Source: CAZDFU01 sp964504985
GTDB taxonomy: Bacteria; Patescibacteriota; Microgenomatia; Daviesbacterales; UBA10151
DNA length: 38,415 nt
NCBI GenBank assembly: GCA_964504985.1
Contig: CAZDFU010000010.1
Location: 1-38,415 of the forward strand
Reading direction: 5' to 3'
Of the stretch, positions 24,928 to 31,506 are shown piece by piece. The translations under genes and the position numbers were made by a program. Within the stretch, counting starts at the first letter, position 1. Each line of letters begins with the position of its first letter. The notes under the pieces were generated by a model. That model saw only the letters and a program-made list of their open reading frames with translations, was not told where the DNA came from and searched no databases.

Positions 24928-26505
24928 ATGAAGTGGAAAATATTACCTAGAAAATCAGATGATTTAGTTGAACAGTTATTAATTAACCGTGGTTTAACTT
25001 CCGGAAAAGAAAAAAAACAATTCTTAAATCCCAAAATTTCAGATTTTGAAAAAGATTTGAATATTTCCGGTATAAAAAGAGCTCAAGAAAGAATAAGGCG
25101 GGTTATCACAAATAATGAGCTTATTATAGTTTATGGTGACTATGATGTGGATGGAATAAGTGCATCTGCCATTTTATACAAAAGTTTAACCTCATTGGGA
25201 GCAAAAGTTTTGCCCTATATTCCTCATAGGGAGAAAGAAGGGTATGGTTTATCCAGGGTGGGGCTTCAATTTGCCAAAGACTCAGGAGCAACAGTAGTAA
25301 TAACAGTTGATAACGGAATTGTGGCAGTTGATCAGGCAAGGTTTGCCAAAGAACTTGGTTTGGATTTAATCATTACAGATCATCATTTGCCTTTGGATGA
25401 AAAGCCAGAGGCATATGGGATTGTTCACTCTACTAAAATGTGCGGGGCAGCAGTGGCCTGGTGTTTGGTAAGAGATATGATAAAAAAAGATTTAGCAAAA
25501 GATCTTTTGCAATTTGTGGCAATTGCTACGGTCTGTGATCTTATCCCGCTTTTAGGCTTAGGCAGGGCGTTTGTTTATGAGGGATTAAAAGTTTTAAATC
25601 AGACTGAGAATTTGGGGCTTATTGCTCTTATAAATGAGTCAGGTATCTCTTTGGGTAATATTAGCTCATATGAGGTGGGTTATATATTGGGGCCTAGGAT
25701 TAACGCCATGGGAAGACTTGAACATGGTATAGATAGTTTACGGATTCTTTGTACAAAAGATCCAATCAAAGCAAGAAACTTAGCTAAATTGTTATGTCAG
25801 ACAAATACTGCCCGCCAGCAAATAACAGGTTTGGCTTTGGAGCAAGCAAAACTTTTAATTGTTAAAGAAAACAAAATCCATATATTACAAAGCAGGGAAT
25901 GGTCACAAGGAATTATAGGGCTGATTGCAGGTAAAATTACAGAAGAATACTACCGTCCTGCAATTGCCATATCAGTTGGTAAAGATATCTCCAAAGGATC
26001 TGCTAGGTCAGTTGATGGAATAAATATTGTGGAGATTATAAGAAAGCATTCAGATATATTAATTGATGTTGGCGGTCATCCGGGTGCAGCAGGCTTTTCT
26101 CTTTTAAGCAAACATATAGAAAGTTTTAAAAAAAGAATAGAAATTTACGGTGCTGATTTACCGGAAACAGAAAGGGTTTTAGAAGTTGATGTTGAGGTTG
26201 AGAGTAATAAATTAACCAAAAAACTAGTCCTGGAGTTAGAGAAATTTGCTCCTTTTGGATTTGGTAATCCAAGGCCTATTTTTGCAACATATAAAGTGAA
26301 AGCATCTGATATTAGGACAGTTGGGCAAGGGAAGCATTTAAAGTTTAGGGTTGATGGAATTGATGTAATTGGTTTTAATATGGGGCAGTTGGTAGATAAA
26401 ATCCAATCTAATCAGGAAATTGATATAACATATACACCAGAAATTAATTCCTATAATGGTTTGGAAAAACTGCAACTTAAGGTTAAAGATATAATATTTC
26501 AGTAA
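24928..26505 (+). CDS. recJ: Single-stranded-DNA exonuclease RecJ
   Basis: RecJ degrades single-stranded DNA 5' to 3' in recombination and repair. The 525-residue protein shows the DHH-family motifs: VYGDYDVDGISAS (motif I), TVDNGIVAVDQ (II), IITDHHLP (III), and CDLIPLLGLGR. The DHHA1 domain has DVGGHPGAAGFSLL, and the C-terminal OB domain ends near FQ. It is slightly shorter than E. coli RecJ. The ATG has a purine-rich GGAAAGAG just upstream. The stop abuts the stop of a convergent small gene with no spacer. Confidence 0.95.
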   Translation: MKWKILPRKSDDLVEQLLINRGLTSGKEKKQFLNPKISDFEKDLNISGIKRAQERIRRVITNNELIIVYGDYDVDGISASAILYKSLTSLGAKVLPYIPHREKEGYGLSRVGLQFAKDSGATVVITVDNGIVAVDQARFAKELGLDLIITDHHLPLDEKPEAYGIVHSTKMCGAAVAWCLVRDMIKKDLAKDLLQFVAIATVCDLIPLLGLGRAFVYEGLKVLNQTENLGLIALINESGISLGNISSYEVGYILGPRINAMGRLEHGIDSLRILCTKDPIKARNLAKLLCQTNTARQQITGLALEQAKLLIVKENKIHILQSREWSQGIIGLIAGKITEEYYRPAIAISVGKDISKGSARSVDGINIVEIIRKHSDILIDVGGHPGAAGFSLLSKHIESFKKRIEIYGADLPETERVLEVDVEVESNKLTKKLVLELEKFAPFGFGNPRPIFATYKVKASDIRTVGQGKHLKFRVDGIDVIGFNMGQLVDKIQSNQEIDITYTPEINSYNGLEKLQLKVKDIIFQ

Positions 26506-26811
26506 TCAAATTTTCCCGTTCTTAGGTAAGGGTTGTTGTGCTACATTCCCATAGGAATCACTCAATAGTCTAATACCGCCATTTAATCTGATTGATTCTT
26601 GCCATTGTTGTGGTAGGCGTTCAACATCGGATGGTTGGATTGTTTCTTGTGTTAAATCAAGAATTAATCTTTCATCAGCTACTTTTCTTATTATTCCTCC
26701 TGCAACTTGTAAACAATCTCTTAAGGGATCTGGTATTATTGGTATTTCGTTAATAACTCTTTGAGCAACTGAAATTTGTTCTTTTGCAATAGATTCTTGT
26801 TCAATTGTCAT
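26506..26811 (-). CDS. Hypothetical protein downstream of pheA
   Basis: The 101-residue protein starts MTIEQESIAKEQISVAQRVI and has no signal peptide or membrane segment. It contains a Pro/Ile stretch (INEIPIIPDPLRDCLQVAGGI) and a helical part rich in Gln. I do not recognise a family. A very strong Shine-Dalgarno sequence, AAGGAGGTGAT, lies 8 nt before the ATG; a GTG at 26820 overlaps that site and is unlikely to be used. It lies 36 nt after the pheA stop, so it should be co-transcribed with pheA and share its Phe attenuator, which suggests, but does not show, a role in aromatic metabolism. Confidence 0.65.
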   Translation of the reverse strand: MTIEQESIAKEQISVAQRVINEIPIIPDPLRDCLQVAGGIIRKVADERLILDLTQETIQPSDVERLPQQWQESIRLNGGIRLLSDSYGNVAQQPLPKNGKI

Positions 26812-26847
26812 AATAATCACCTCCTTCGTATGGCTAACAAGTAATTT

Positions 26848-27780
26848 TTATTCTCCATTAATTACTCCTGGATCTTTTACTCCTTCTGGCAAGTCTGCTT
26901 TTCTGTATGAGCCAAGTATCCGAAGCGACGAGCAGTAAGTTTCTCTCAAATCATCAATGCCCTTTTGTACCTTTGGGTCTTTAATGTGTCCGTCTAAAGT
27001 AATCCAAAACGCATATTCCCTCATTGTCCCTGTTGGGCGTGAATCTAGTTTTGTTAAATTAATACCATAAGAGGCTAGAGCTGTTAAACATCTTGCTAAT
27101 ATACCAGGGCGGTCTCCACTGGGAATAAATATCAGCGAGGTAACATCTTCTCCTGAGGGATAAGTTTGACCTCTGGCCAGCATTAAGAAGCGAGTAGAGT
27201 TACCTTTTACATCACCAATATCTTCTGCAAGAATTGGCAGACTATTTATCTGTGCAGCTCTTCTGCTGGCTATTGCTGCAACACCTACATTATTTCTAAC
27301 ATAATCAATGGCAGCTGTAGTACTTGATGATGGTTCTTGTTTTGCCTGTGGATATTTATCTAATAGGTAAGTCCTGCATTGTCCCAAAGCTTGAGGGTGA
27401 GAATAGATTGTGTCTATTCTTTGTCCTGGTCTTCCTATTAACATATGTTGAATTCCCAATATAGTTTCACCAACTATAGCTAAATCTCTTGTATGATTTA
27501 GTTCTCTTAAGACTTCAACTACATCTCCTTCAATAGCATTTTCAACAGGAACAATTCCAATATCATAATCACCACCTTCTACCCTTCGAACTACAGAAGA
27601 GTTAAGATCTAAAAAGTCTACATCCATAGTTTTTAAATTATTTCCCAATAATTTATGTCTTGCAGCTTCGGTATAAGTACCTTCAGGACCCAAGCAAGCA
27701 ACTTTAGGTTTTGATCTACCTTGAGATAGATCTATCCTGACAGGATAATTATTTACTATTATTTCTGTTTGTGTACTCAT
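26848..27780 (-). CDS. pheA: Prephenate dehydratase with ACT domain
   Basis: PheA converts prephenate to phenylpyruvate, the committed step to phenylalanine. The 310-residue monofunctional protein has the catalytic domain with VACLGPEGTYTEAARHKLLG (about residues 27-46), IVPVENAIEGDVVEVL and the signature GNSTRFLMLARG (containing TRF). A C-terminal ACT domain follows with RPGILARCLTALASYGINLTKLDSRPTG, where Phe feedback normally binds. There is no chorismate mutase domain. GGAG lies 5 nt before the ATG. Transcription passes through a Phe-rich leader ORF and an attenuator just upstream. Confidence 0.94.
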   Translation of the reverse strand: MSTQTEIIVNNYPVRIDLSQGRSKPKVACLGPEGTYTEAARHKLLGNNLKTMDVDFLDLNSSVVRRVEGGDYDIGIVPVENAIEGDVVEVLRELNHTRDLAIVGETILGIQHMLIGRPGQRIDTIYSHPQALGQCRTYLLDKYPQAKQEPSSSTTAAIDYVRNNVGVAAIASRRAAQINSLPILAEDIGDVKGNSTRFLMLARGQTYPSGEDVTSLIFIPSGDRPGILARCLTALASYGINLTKLDSRPTGTMREYAFWITLDGHIKDPKVQKGIDDLRETYCSSLRILGSYRKADLPEGVKDPGVINGE

Positions 27781-27791
27781 ATTTTCTCCAT

Positions 27792-27817
27792 AAAAAAACC
27801 TCCCAACTGGGAGGTTT
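27792..27817 (-). terminator. pheA attenuator terminator hairpin
   Basis: On the minus strand AACCTCCC pairs with GGGAGGTT around a 4-base loop and is followed by seven T, ending 12 nt before the pheA ATG. Its 5' arm can instead pair with an identical GGGAGGTTT upstream (see the antiterminator). Confidence 0.85.
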
Positions 27818-27859
27818 AATAACTTTTACCTTTTCGGTTTAAGTTATACCAAACCTCCC
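27809..27859 (-). promoter_or_regulatory. pheA attenuator antiterminator
   Basis: GGGAGGTTT (27859-27851) can pair with AAACCTCCC (27817-27809), extended inward by ATAACTT (27847-27841) with AAGTTAT (27825-27819). This excludes the terminator. A third hairpin, CCTTCC-GAAA-GGAGGG, overlaps the upstream arm and can block the antiterminator. These are the 1:2, 2:3 and 3:4 pairings of classical ribosome-mediated attenuation. Confidence 0.8.
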
Positions 27860-27909
27860 TCCTTTCGGAAGGCAAAAAAGAAATAAAAGAATTTTCTTAA
27901 ATTATTCAT
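27844..27909 (-). CDS. pheL: Phenylalanine-rich leader peptide of pheA
   Basis: The 21-codon ORF encodes six Phe and one Tyr in a run, FFYFFFAF at residues 7-14, then RKEGGLV and a stop. A ribosome short of charged tRNA-Phe would stall on this run, 3-4 codons before the GGGAGG arm, freeing that arm to form the antiterminator. The predicted transcript starts 0-2 nt before this ATG, so no Shine-Dalgarno sequence is available and initiation should be leaderless. E. coli pheL has the same logic (FFFAFFF), but there is no sequence relation otherwise. No other reading of this stretch explains the Phe run next to pheA. Confidence 0.85.
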   Translation of the reverse strand: MNNLRKFFYFFFAFRKEGGLV

Positions 27910-27917
27910 TGTCAATA

Positions 27918-27946
27918 ATTATAATGATTAAACATATTTTTTGCAA
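27918..27946 (-). promoter_or_regulatory. pheA leader promoter
   Basis: On the minus strand TTGCAA (27946-27941), a 17-bp spacer and TATAAT (27923-27918) lie 8 nt before the leader ATG. The promoter sits directly after the cimA stop codon. Confidence 0.8.
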
Positions 27947-27954
27947 GGATTAAT

Positions 27955-29547
27955 TTAACTAGGAAGTTCTGTGAAATTTCCTCCACAAGAAGGGTCTCTT
28001 TGTTTTCTTAAAATATAGTAGTTATAACAATCAGCTAAAACATTTTCTCCTGCTGTTTGCTGATCGGTGTCAGAGGCTATTGAGGTCCATCTGTCGCCAT
28101 TTGCACCAAATTCTGCCCTGATAATTACTGATGCTTCAGTCCCGATTGCTTGAGTTGGCGGTTGGGTCCAACGGAATAATTTTATCTGATATACTGCAGG
28201 GTGATATTCTCCCAAAACTTTTCTAAGGGCTCTATCAAAAGCATTGATTGGTCCATTACCCATAGAAATTTCCTGAACTTTTCCTCCATTTATTCTGACC
28301 TGAACAGATGCATCGGGTTTGGATCCACGGGTAGTGGTTACACGGGTACCATCTAATAACTTAAAAGGCCTTGGCGTTTTTACTAAAACATCATGTAAAA
28401 GTAAAAACTCCTGAGCGTCACCTAAAACCCCCATCTCCTTCATGCGTCTTATCAGTTCATTATATGAGGGATCATTTTTCTCTAAGAGAAATCCATGTTT
28501 TTGAGCCATAGCTAAAATATTTGCCCCTCCCCCTTGGTCAGAATGCTCATAGCTTGTTTCAGATCCCACCCATGCTGGATCTATATGTTCATATGCTCTT
28601 TTGTTTCTTTCCATTGCTGAAACATGTACACCACCTTTATGTTTAAAAGCATTTCCACCAGTATAAGGAGTACCGGGTGGAACCATTAATCCATTTACTA
28701 GCTCTACAAAACCAGATAAACTTTTAATTTCGGTCAAATCTAATCCACTTTCTATACCGTATTTAAATTTAGCAGTAGGGAGAAACTGACAAAAATCAAC
28801 ATTTCCGGCTCTTTCACCAGCTCCATTTATAGTGCCCTGAACCTGGGTTGCTCCTGCCATAACAGCTGCTATTGTATTAATTAAAGCAAGTCCTCCATCG
28901 TTATGTACATGAATTCCAAGATCTGTTTTTGGAAATCTCTCTCTTGCACTGTTTGTTGCCTCAGTTACAAATTCAGGAGTTGCACCACCATTTGTGTCAC
29001 AAAGTATTAATACTTCAGCTCCACCTGAAACTGCTGCCTGTAAAGTTTCCAAAGCATAATCTTTATCATTAGAGAAACCATCAAAGAAATGCTCAGCATC
29101 ATAATAAACCCTTTTACCTGCTCCCTTTAAAAAAGCTACGGTATTATAAATTGTGTCTAAATTTTTTGGGCCGGTTGTTCTAAGGGCTTCTTGAACATGT
29201 AACATCCAGCTTTTTCCAAATATTGTAATAATGTTTGTGTCACTTCTTAGTAGTGCATCTAGTCCTGGATCGTTCTCTGGTTTGGTGCCAATTCTGCCGG
29301 TCATTCCAAAAGCTACCAATTCGCTTTGCCTAAGGTCTAATCCTTTTGCCCTTTTAAATAATTCTTCATCAGTTGGATTTGCTTCTGGCCAACCTCCTTC
29401 TATATAGGGAAATCCAACTTTTGCCAATCTTTCAGCAAGTCTTAATTTATCGTTCAAGTCCAAGTTTACACCTGGGGTTTGACCACCATCACGCAGAGTG
29501 GTGTCATAAGGTTTTATCCGGTATTGTATTTCAGGTATTGCTCCCAT
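27955..29547 (-). CDS. cimA: Citramalate synthase (CimA)
   Basis: CimA condenses pyruvate with acetyl-CoA to (R)-citramalate, starting the threonine-independent route to isoleucine. The 530-residue protein has the LeuA-family entry YDTTLRDGGQTPGVNL (about residues 13-28), a TIM barrel with LCDTNGGATPEF and the metal-binding HVHNDGG, the family motif GAGERAGNVDFCQ, and the C-terminal LeuA dimer/allosteric domain (PDASVQVRINGGK...). Length and early motifs fit the CimA rather than the isopropylmalate synthase branch. The Ile-rich leader peptide immediately upstream independently supports an isoleucine role. The start has only weak GGAAAAA upstream. Confidence 0.9.
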   Translation of the reverse strand: MGAIPEIQYRIKPYDTTLRDGGQTPGVNLDLNDKLRLAERLAKVGFPYIEGGWPEANPTDEELFKRAKGLDLRQSELVAFGMTGRIGTKPENDPGLDALLRSDTNIITIFGKSWMLHVQEALRTTGPKNLDTIYNTVAFLKGAGKRVYYDAEHFFDGFSNDKDYALETLQAAVSGGAEVLILCDTNGGATPEFVTEATNSARERFPKTDLGIHVHNDGGLALINTIAAVMAGATQVQGTINGAGERAGNVDFCQFLPTAKFKYGIESGLDLTEIKSLSGFVELVNGLMVPPGTPYTGGNAFKHKGGVHVSAMERNKRAYEHIDPAWVGSETSYEHSDQGGGANILAMAQKHGFLLEKNDPSYNELIRRMKEMGVLGDAQEFLLLHDVLVKTPRPFKLLDGTRVTTTRGSKPDASVQVRINGGKVQEISMGNGPINAFDRALRKVLGEYHPAVYQIKLFRWTQPPTQAIGTEASVIIRAEFGANGDRWTSIASDTDQQTAGENVLADCYNYYILRKQRDPSCGGNFTELPS

Positions 29548-29557
29548 ATTTTTCCAT

Positions 29558-29580
29558 AAAAAAACCTCCCTGGTAGGAGG
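29558..29580 (-). terminator. cimA attenuator terminator hairpin
   Basis: On the minus strand CCTCC pairs with GGAGG around a 6-base loop, followed by seven T, ending 11 nt before the cimA ATG. Its 5' arm is shared with the antiterminator. Confidence 0.8.
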
Positions 29581-29630
29581 CCTTCTCTGGTAAGTAAATT
29601 TTAATTTTTGCTTACCTTGCTAGGCCTCCT
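29575..29630 (-). promoter_or_regulatory. cimA attenuator antiterminator
   Basis: AGGAGGCCT (29630-29622) pairs with AGGCCTCCT (29583-29575), with an inner stem GGTAAG/CTTACC (29616-29611 and 29594-29589). It removes the 5' arm of the terminator. A short CCTC/GAGG hairpin upstream can compete for the first arm. Confidence 0.8.
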
Positions 29631-29680
29631 TTTTGAGAGGTAATAATAATTTCAATAATTTCTTTTATACTAATAAGCAT
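29612..29680 (-). CDS. Isoleucine-rich leader peptide of cimA
   Basis: The 22-codon ORF starts MLISIKEIIEIIITSQ and has seven Ile codons in its first 13, then KGGLAR and a stop. The GGAGG arm of the antiterminator encodes the GG near its end. Stalling on the Ile run for lack of charged tRNA-Ile would favour antitermination and cimA expression. The -10 box lies 6 nt before this ATG, so it should be read from a leaderless message. Leader and downstream enzyme agree on isoleucine. Confidence 0.82.
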   Translation of the reverse strand: MLISIKEIIEIIITSQKGGLAR

Positions 29681-29686
29681 ATTTTA

Positions 29687-29715
29687 ATAGTAACATTTAT
29701 TAGGAAAAAAGTAAA
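29687..29715 (-). promoter_or_regulatory. cimA leader promoter
   Basis: On the minus strand TTTACT (29715-29710), 17 bp and TACTAT (29692-29687) lie 6 nt before the leader ATG. Confidence 0.6.
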
Positions 29716-29723
29716 CTTTTCCT

Positions 29724-29915
29724 TTAATAAGGTATTTTGGGTATTTCTGGTGTTTTACCAGGTTTTTCAACTCTCATAAATTTATTACCCCAGTTAATAA
29801 ATGGGTCAACTGTCTTTGTACCTGTTTCTATCCCTTCATTAGTAACAGAACCAACAGGAACATCAGGTTTCATTTTTTTACTTATAGTTATTTGAAAATT
29901 AGGATTTTCAACCAT
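29724..29915 (-). CDS. Small hypothetical protein, third gene of the Leu-leader operon
   Basis: The 63-residue protein starts MVENPNFQITISKKMKPDVP and contains a Gly/Thr-rich middle (GSVTNEGIETGTK) and a Pro-rich C-terminus (KPGKTPEIPKIPY). It has no membrane segment and no family I recognise. The ATG at 29915 follows the Shine-Dalgarno sequence GGGAGGTGA by 9 nt; the GTG codons just before it are less likely starts. It overlaps the end of the preceding gene by 8 nt, so translation is coupled. Confidence 0.6.
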   Translation of the reverse strand: MVENPNFQITISKKMKPDVPVGSVTNEGIETGTKTVDPFINWGNKFMRVEKPGKTPEIPKIPY

Positions 29916-30345
29916 CACCACTCACCTCCCTTCTTGCTCTTGCTTTTTCTTTTCTGCGTATCCTTGCTAATCTTTGGGATTCATCTTGTAAGTTTCTCAC
30001 TTCCTCATCATGTTTATATTTTCTTCCTAAAGTTGTCCTTAGTCTTGCGAGATCAGTTTGTAGCGCTGTAAGTCTTGCAGATACTTCTGTTGGAACCTTC
30101 TTTTTAGGTGTTTCCTGCGTATAAGTTATTTGTTTAGGGTAAATAAGCGTTTCGTTCTTAGGATTAGACGGAGGGATACCAGTGGGAGTATCTGATATTA
30201 ATTCGGGTGGTAAAGGTCTTGCTGGTTTTAACCATCCCCAATCTTCTTCAGGTTTTAGGGCAGGATTACCAAATACTGCTTTTGTTGTAGGGTCACTATG
30301 AGCAGGACGACCAACATAATATTCTGCTTTTGAATCTATCCTCAT
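29908..30345 (-). CDS. Hypothetical protein, second gene of the Leu-leader operon
   Basis: The 145-residue protein has an N-terminal part with YYVGRPAHSDPTTKAVFGNP, a Pro-rich middle (ARPLPPELISDTPTGIPPSN), and a strongly basic, helical C-terminal 55 residues (ARLRTTLGRKYKHDEEVRNL...RIRRKEKARARR) that could bind nucleic acid or form a coiled coil. No family recognised. It starts 4 nt after the preceding gene and ends overlapping the next. Confidence 0.6.
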   Translation of the reverse strand: MRIDSKAEYYVGRPAHSDPTTKAVFGNPALKPEEDWGWLKPARPLPPELISDTPTGIPPSNPKNETLIYPKQITYTQETPKKKVPTEVSARLTALQTDLARLRTTLGRKYKHDEEVRNLQDESQRLARIRRKEKARARREVSGDG

Positions 30346-30349
30346 ATTT

Positions 30350-30595
30350 TTATATATTCATTTCGCTAATAAAAATTTGTCTTCCGTATTTTCTTTGATC
30401 AGACATCCCGATTAAATCTAATGCCTCAATTGAGTCGATCTCTTCTCTTAGATGGAAGGACATTTTGGATCTCCCGCAACGCTCTAAGATTTCAGCAATT
30501 TGTGTCCACATAATGGCTTGTTGGAGCTTTCCATTTACTGATTGTTGTGTGGGATTTATTTCTCTATTTCGGAATATTTTTACTTCTTTTCCCAT
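30350..30595 (-). CDS. Hypothetical protein, first gene of the Leu-leader operon
   Basis: The 81-residue soluble protein starts MGKEVKIFRNREINPTQQSV. Its central part (GKLQQAIMWTQIAEILERCGRSKMSFHLREEIDSIEALDLIGM) looks helical. I do not recognise a family. Its ATG lies 12 nt after the T-run of an attenuator terminator, in the same arrangement as cimA, so the three-gene operon should be under the Leu-rich leader. Its function, and why leucine supply should control it, cannot be read from the sequence. Confidence 0.6.
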   Translation of the reverse strand: MGKEVKIFRNREINPTQQSVNGKLQQAIMWTQIAEILERCGRSKMSFHLREEIDSIEALDLIGMSDQRKYGRQIFISEMNI

Positions 30596-30607
30596 ATTTT
30601 TTCCATT

Positions 30608-30630
30608 AAAAAACCTCCCCTTAGGGAGGT
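30608..30630 (-). terminator. Attenuator terminator of the Leu-leader operon
   Basis: On the minus strand ACCTCCC pairs with GGGAGGT around a TAAG loop, followed by a T-run, 12 nt before the first structural ATG. Confidence 0.8.
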
Positions 30631-30675
30631 CTGTTCCTTTCTCTTTTAGATAAAAATTATCTAAAAAGACCTCCC
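30624..30675 (-). promoter_or_regulatory. Antiterminator of the Leu-leader operon
   Basis: GGGAGGTCT (30675-30667) pairs with AGACCTCCC (30632-30624), with a strong inner stem TTTTAGATA/TATCTAAAA. Upstream, CCTCC inside the Leu codons can pair with GGGAGG around an AACTC/GAGTT hairpin, giving the protecting 1:2 form. Confidence 0.8.
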
Positions 30676-30758
30676 AAGAAACTCCCCAAAAGGAGAGTTA
30701 AAAGAAGGAGGCTGAGTAATAATTTATTTTCAATTTTTAAAGTAACTACCTTTGACAT
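30657..30758 (-). CDS. Leucine-rich leader peptide
   Basis: The 33-codon ORF starts MSKVVTLKIENK, then has LLLSLLLLTLLLG and ends FLGGLFR; 13 codons are Leu. Region 1 of the attenuator (CCTCC) is built from these Leu codons, so a ribosome stalled there would break the 1:2 hairpin directly, as in trp and leu leaders. The stop codon lies in the antiterminator loop. It resembles the next leader (MSK start, hydrophobic run, G-F-R-like end). An alternative is a real small membrane peptide, but position, RNA structure and the two clear Phe and Ile cases favour a leader. Confidence 0.75.
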   Translation of the reverse strand: MSKVVTLKIENKLLLSLLLLTLLLGSFLGGLFR

Positions 30759-30769
30759 GATCCTGTTAT

Positions 30770-30797
30770 TTTATAGAATTAAGTCATGATTTGTCAA
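30770..30797 (-). promoter_or_regulatory. Promoter of the Leu-leader operon, with -35 inside an inverted repeat
   Basis: On the minus strand TTGACA (30797-30792), 16 bp and TATAAA (30775-30770) precede the leader ATG by 11 nt. The -35 box lies at the centre of a perfect inverted repeat, TCATGAT, 6 bp, ATCATGA (30784-30803). Confidence 0.65.
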
Positions 30798-30803
30798 TCA
30801 TGA
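30784..30803. repeat. Perfect inverted repeat over the -35 box
   Basis: TCATGAT (30784-30790) and ATCATGA (30797-30803) flank TTGTCA. It could be an operator for a dimeric regulator. On the plus strand it is followed by a T-run, but no plus-strand gene needs a terminator there. Confidence 0.55.
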
Positions 30804-30809
30804 TGTTTT

Positions 30810-31415
30810 TTAAAACTCTACAAACACTTTTCTTAGTTGATCAACGCTTATTATTCCTTCAATTATCCTTGGTCTTTTAAAACTGGGCATGCGTTCATCA
30901 AAAGCGATTAAGGTATCGTCTACGCTTTCTCGTATGTAATTGGTAAATGCTTCTGTAGACATATTTGATTTTCCTGCAGAATGCAAAATCCGCACCAAAT
31001 CAACTGGCCTAGTTACAATTGTAGGAATAAGATGTATCCCATATTTAGGGGAAAATCGTTCACGGTGGTGTCCATCAAAGATTGCTAAAGTTGCTCCTTG
31101 GGGGTCTGTAAGCATGCAAACTACAATTGGATGTCTGAGTAAGTAAACTATACCCTCTTCTGCTAAATGGGCTTCAATCTGTCTTCTTTTGCCTGTAGAA
31201 TACTCCTCTGGTAATTGAATACCGTGTAAATATTTAGTCGGCACCAAAAAACCTGGCGCATTTTGAAGAGATTCAGGTAAATTGACTCCATCAAATAACA
31301 CCTCATAAGAAGGAATTTTCCTTGGTCCTCTTAAGGAATCTATCATTCCCTCATGTCGTCTTGTTAAGGCATCAAATTCCATATTCGCATGTTCTCTTAT
31401 TTCTGTTAGCGACAT
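30810..31415 (-). CDS. ParB/sulfiredoxin-like domain protein
   Basis: The 201-residue protein has an N-terminal helical part (MSLTEIREHANMEFDALTRRHEGM). The middle, LRHPIVVCMLTDPQGATLAIFDGHHRERFSPKYGIHLIPTIV, has the pattern PIVV...DGHHR typical of ParB/sulfiredoxin-fold domains, which bind nucleotides and DNA or act as nucleases. It is not a chromosomal ParB: it is short and lacks the KorB/HTH part. The ATG has an AGGA-containing upstream region and follows a Leu/Ile/Val-rich leader with attenuator. Function unknown. Confidence 0.65.
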   Translation of the reverse strand: MSLTEIREHANMEFDALTRRHEGMIDSLRGPRKIPSYEVLFDGVNLPESLQNAPGFLVPTKYLHGIQLPEEYSTGKRRQIEAHLAEEGIVYLLRHPIVVCMLTDPQGATLAIFDGHHRERFSPKYGIHLIPTIVTRPVDLVRILHSAGKSNMSTEAFTNYIRESVDDTLIAFDERMPSFKRPRIIEGIISVDQLRKVFVEF

Positions 31416-31438
31416 ATTATAATCCTATATTGATCCAT

Positions 31439-31465
31439 AAAAAAACCTCCCTATTTGGGAGGTTT
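31439..31465 (-). terminator. Attenuator terminator of the ParB-like gene
   Basis: On the minus strand AACCTCCC pairs with GGGAGGTT around a 5-base loop, followed by seven T. Its sequence matches the pheA attenuator terminator almost exactly. Confidence 0.8.
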
Positions 31466-31506
31466 ATAGTTTTCTTTTTAAGTTATTTAGCCTAAAAAGA
31501 CCTCCC
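31457..31506 (-). promoter_or_regulatory. Antiterminator of the ParB-like gene
   Basis: GGGAGGT (31506-31500) pairs with ACCTCCC (31463-31457), with possible further pairing of TTTTTA and TAAAAA inside. Upstream, CCTCC (31540-31536) can pair with GGGAGG around a GTGCTC/GAGCAC hairpin followed by five T, giving the 1:2 form. Confidence 0.75.

Noticed and set aside
30784..30815. Terminator for the ParB-like gene (30810-31415)
   Set aside because: The hairpin has a T-run only on the plus strand, while the gene is on the minus strand; it fits a promoter palindrome better.
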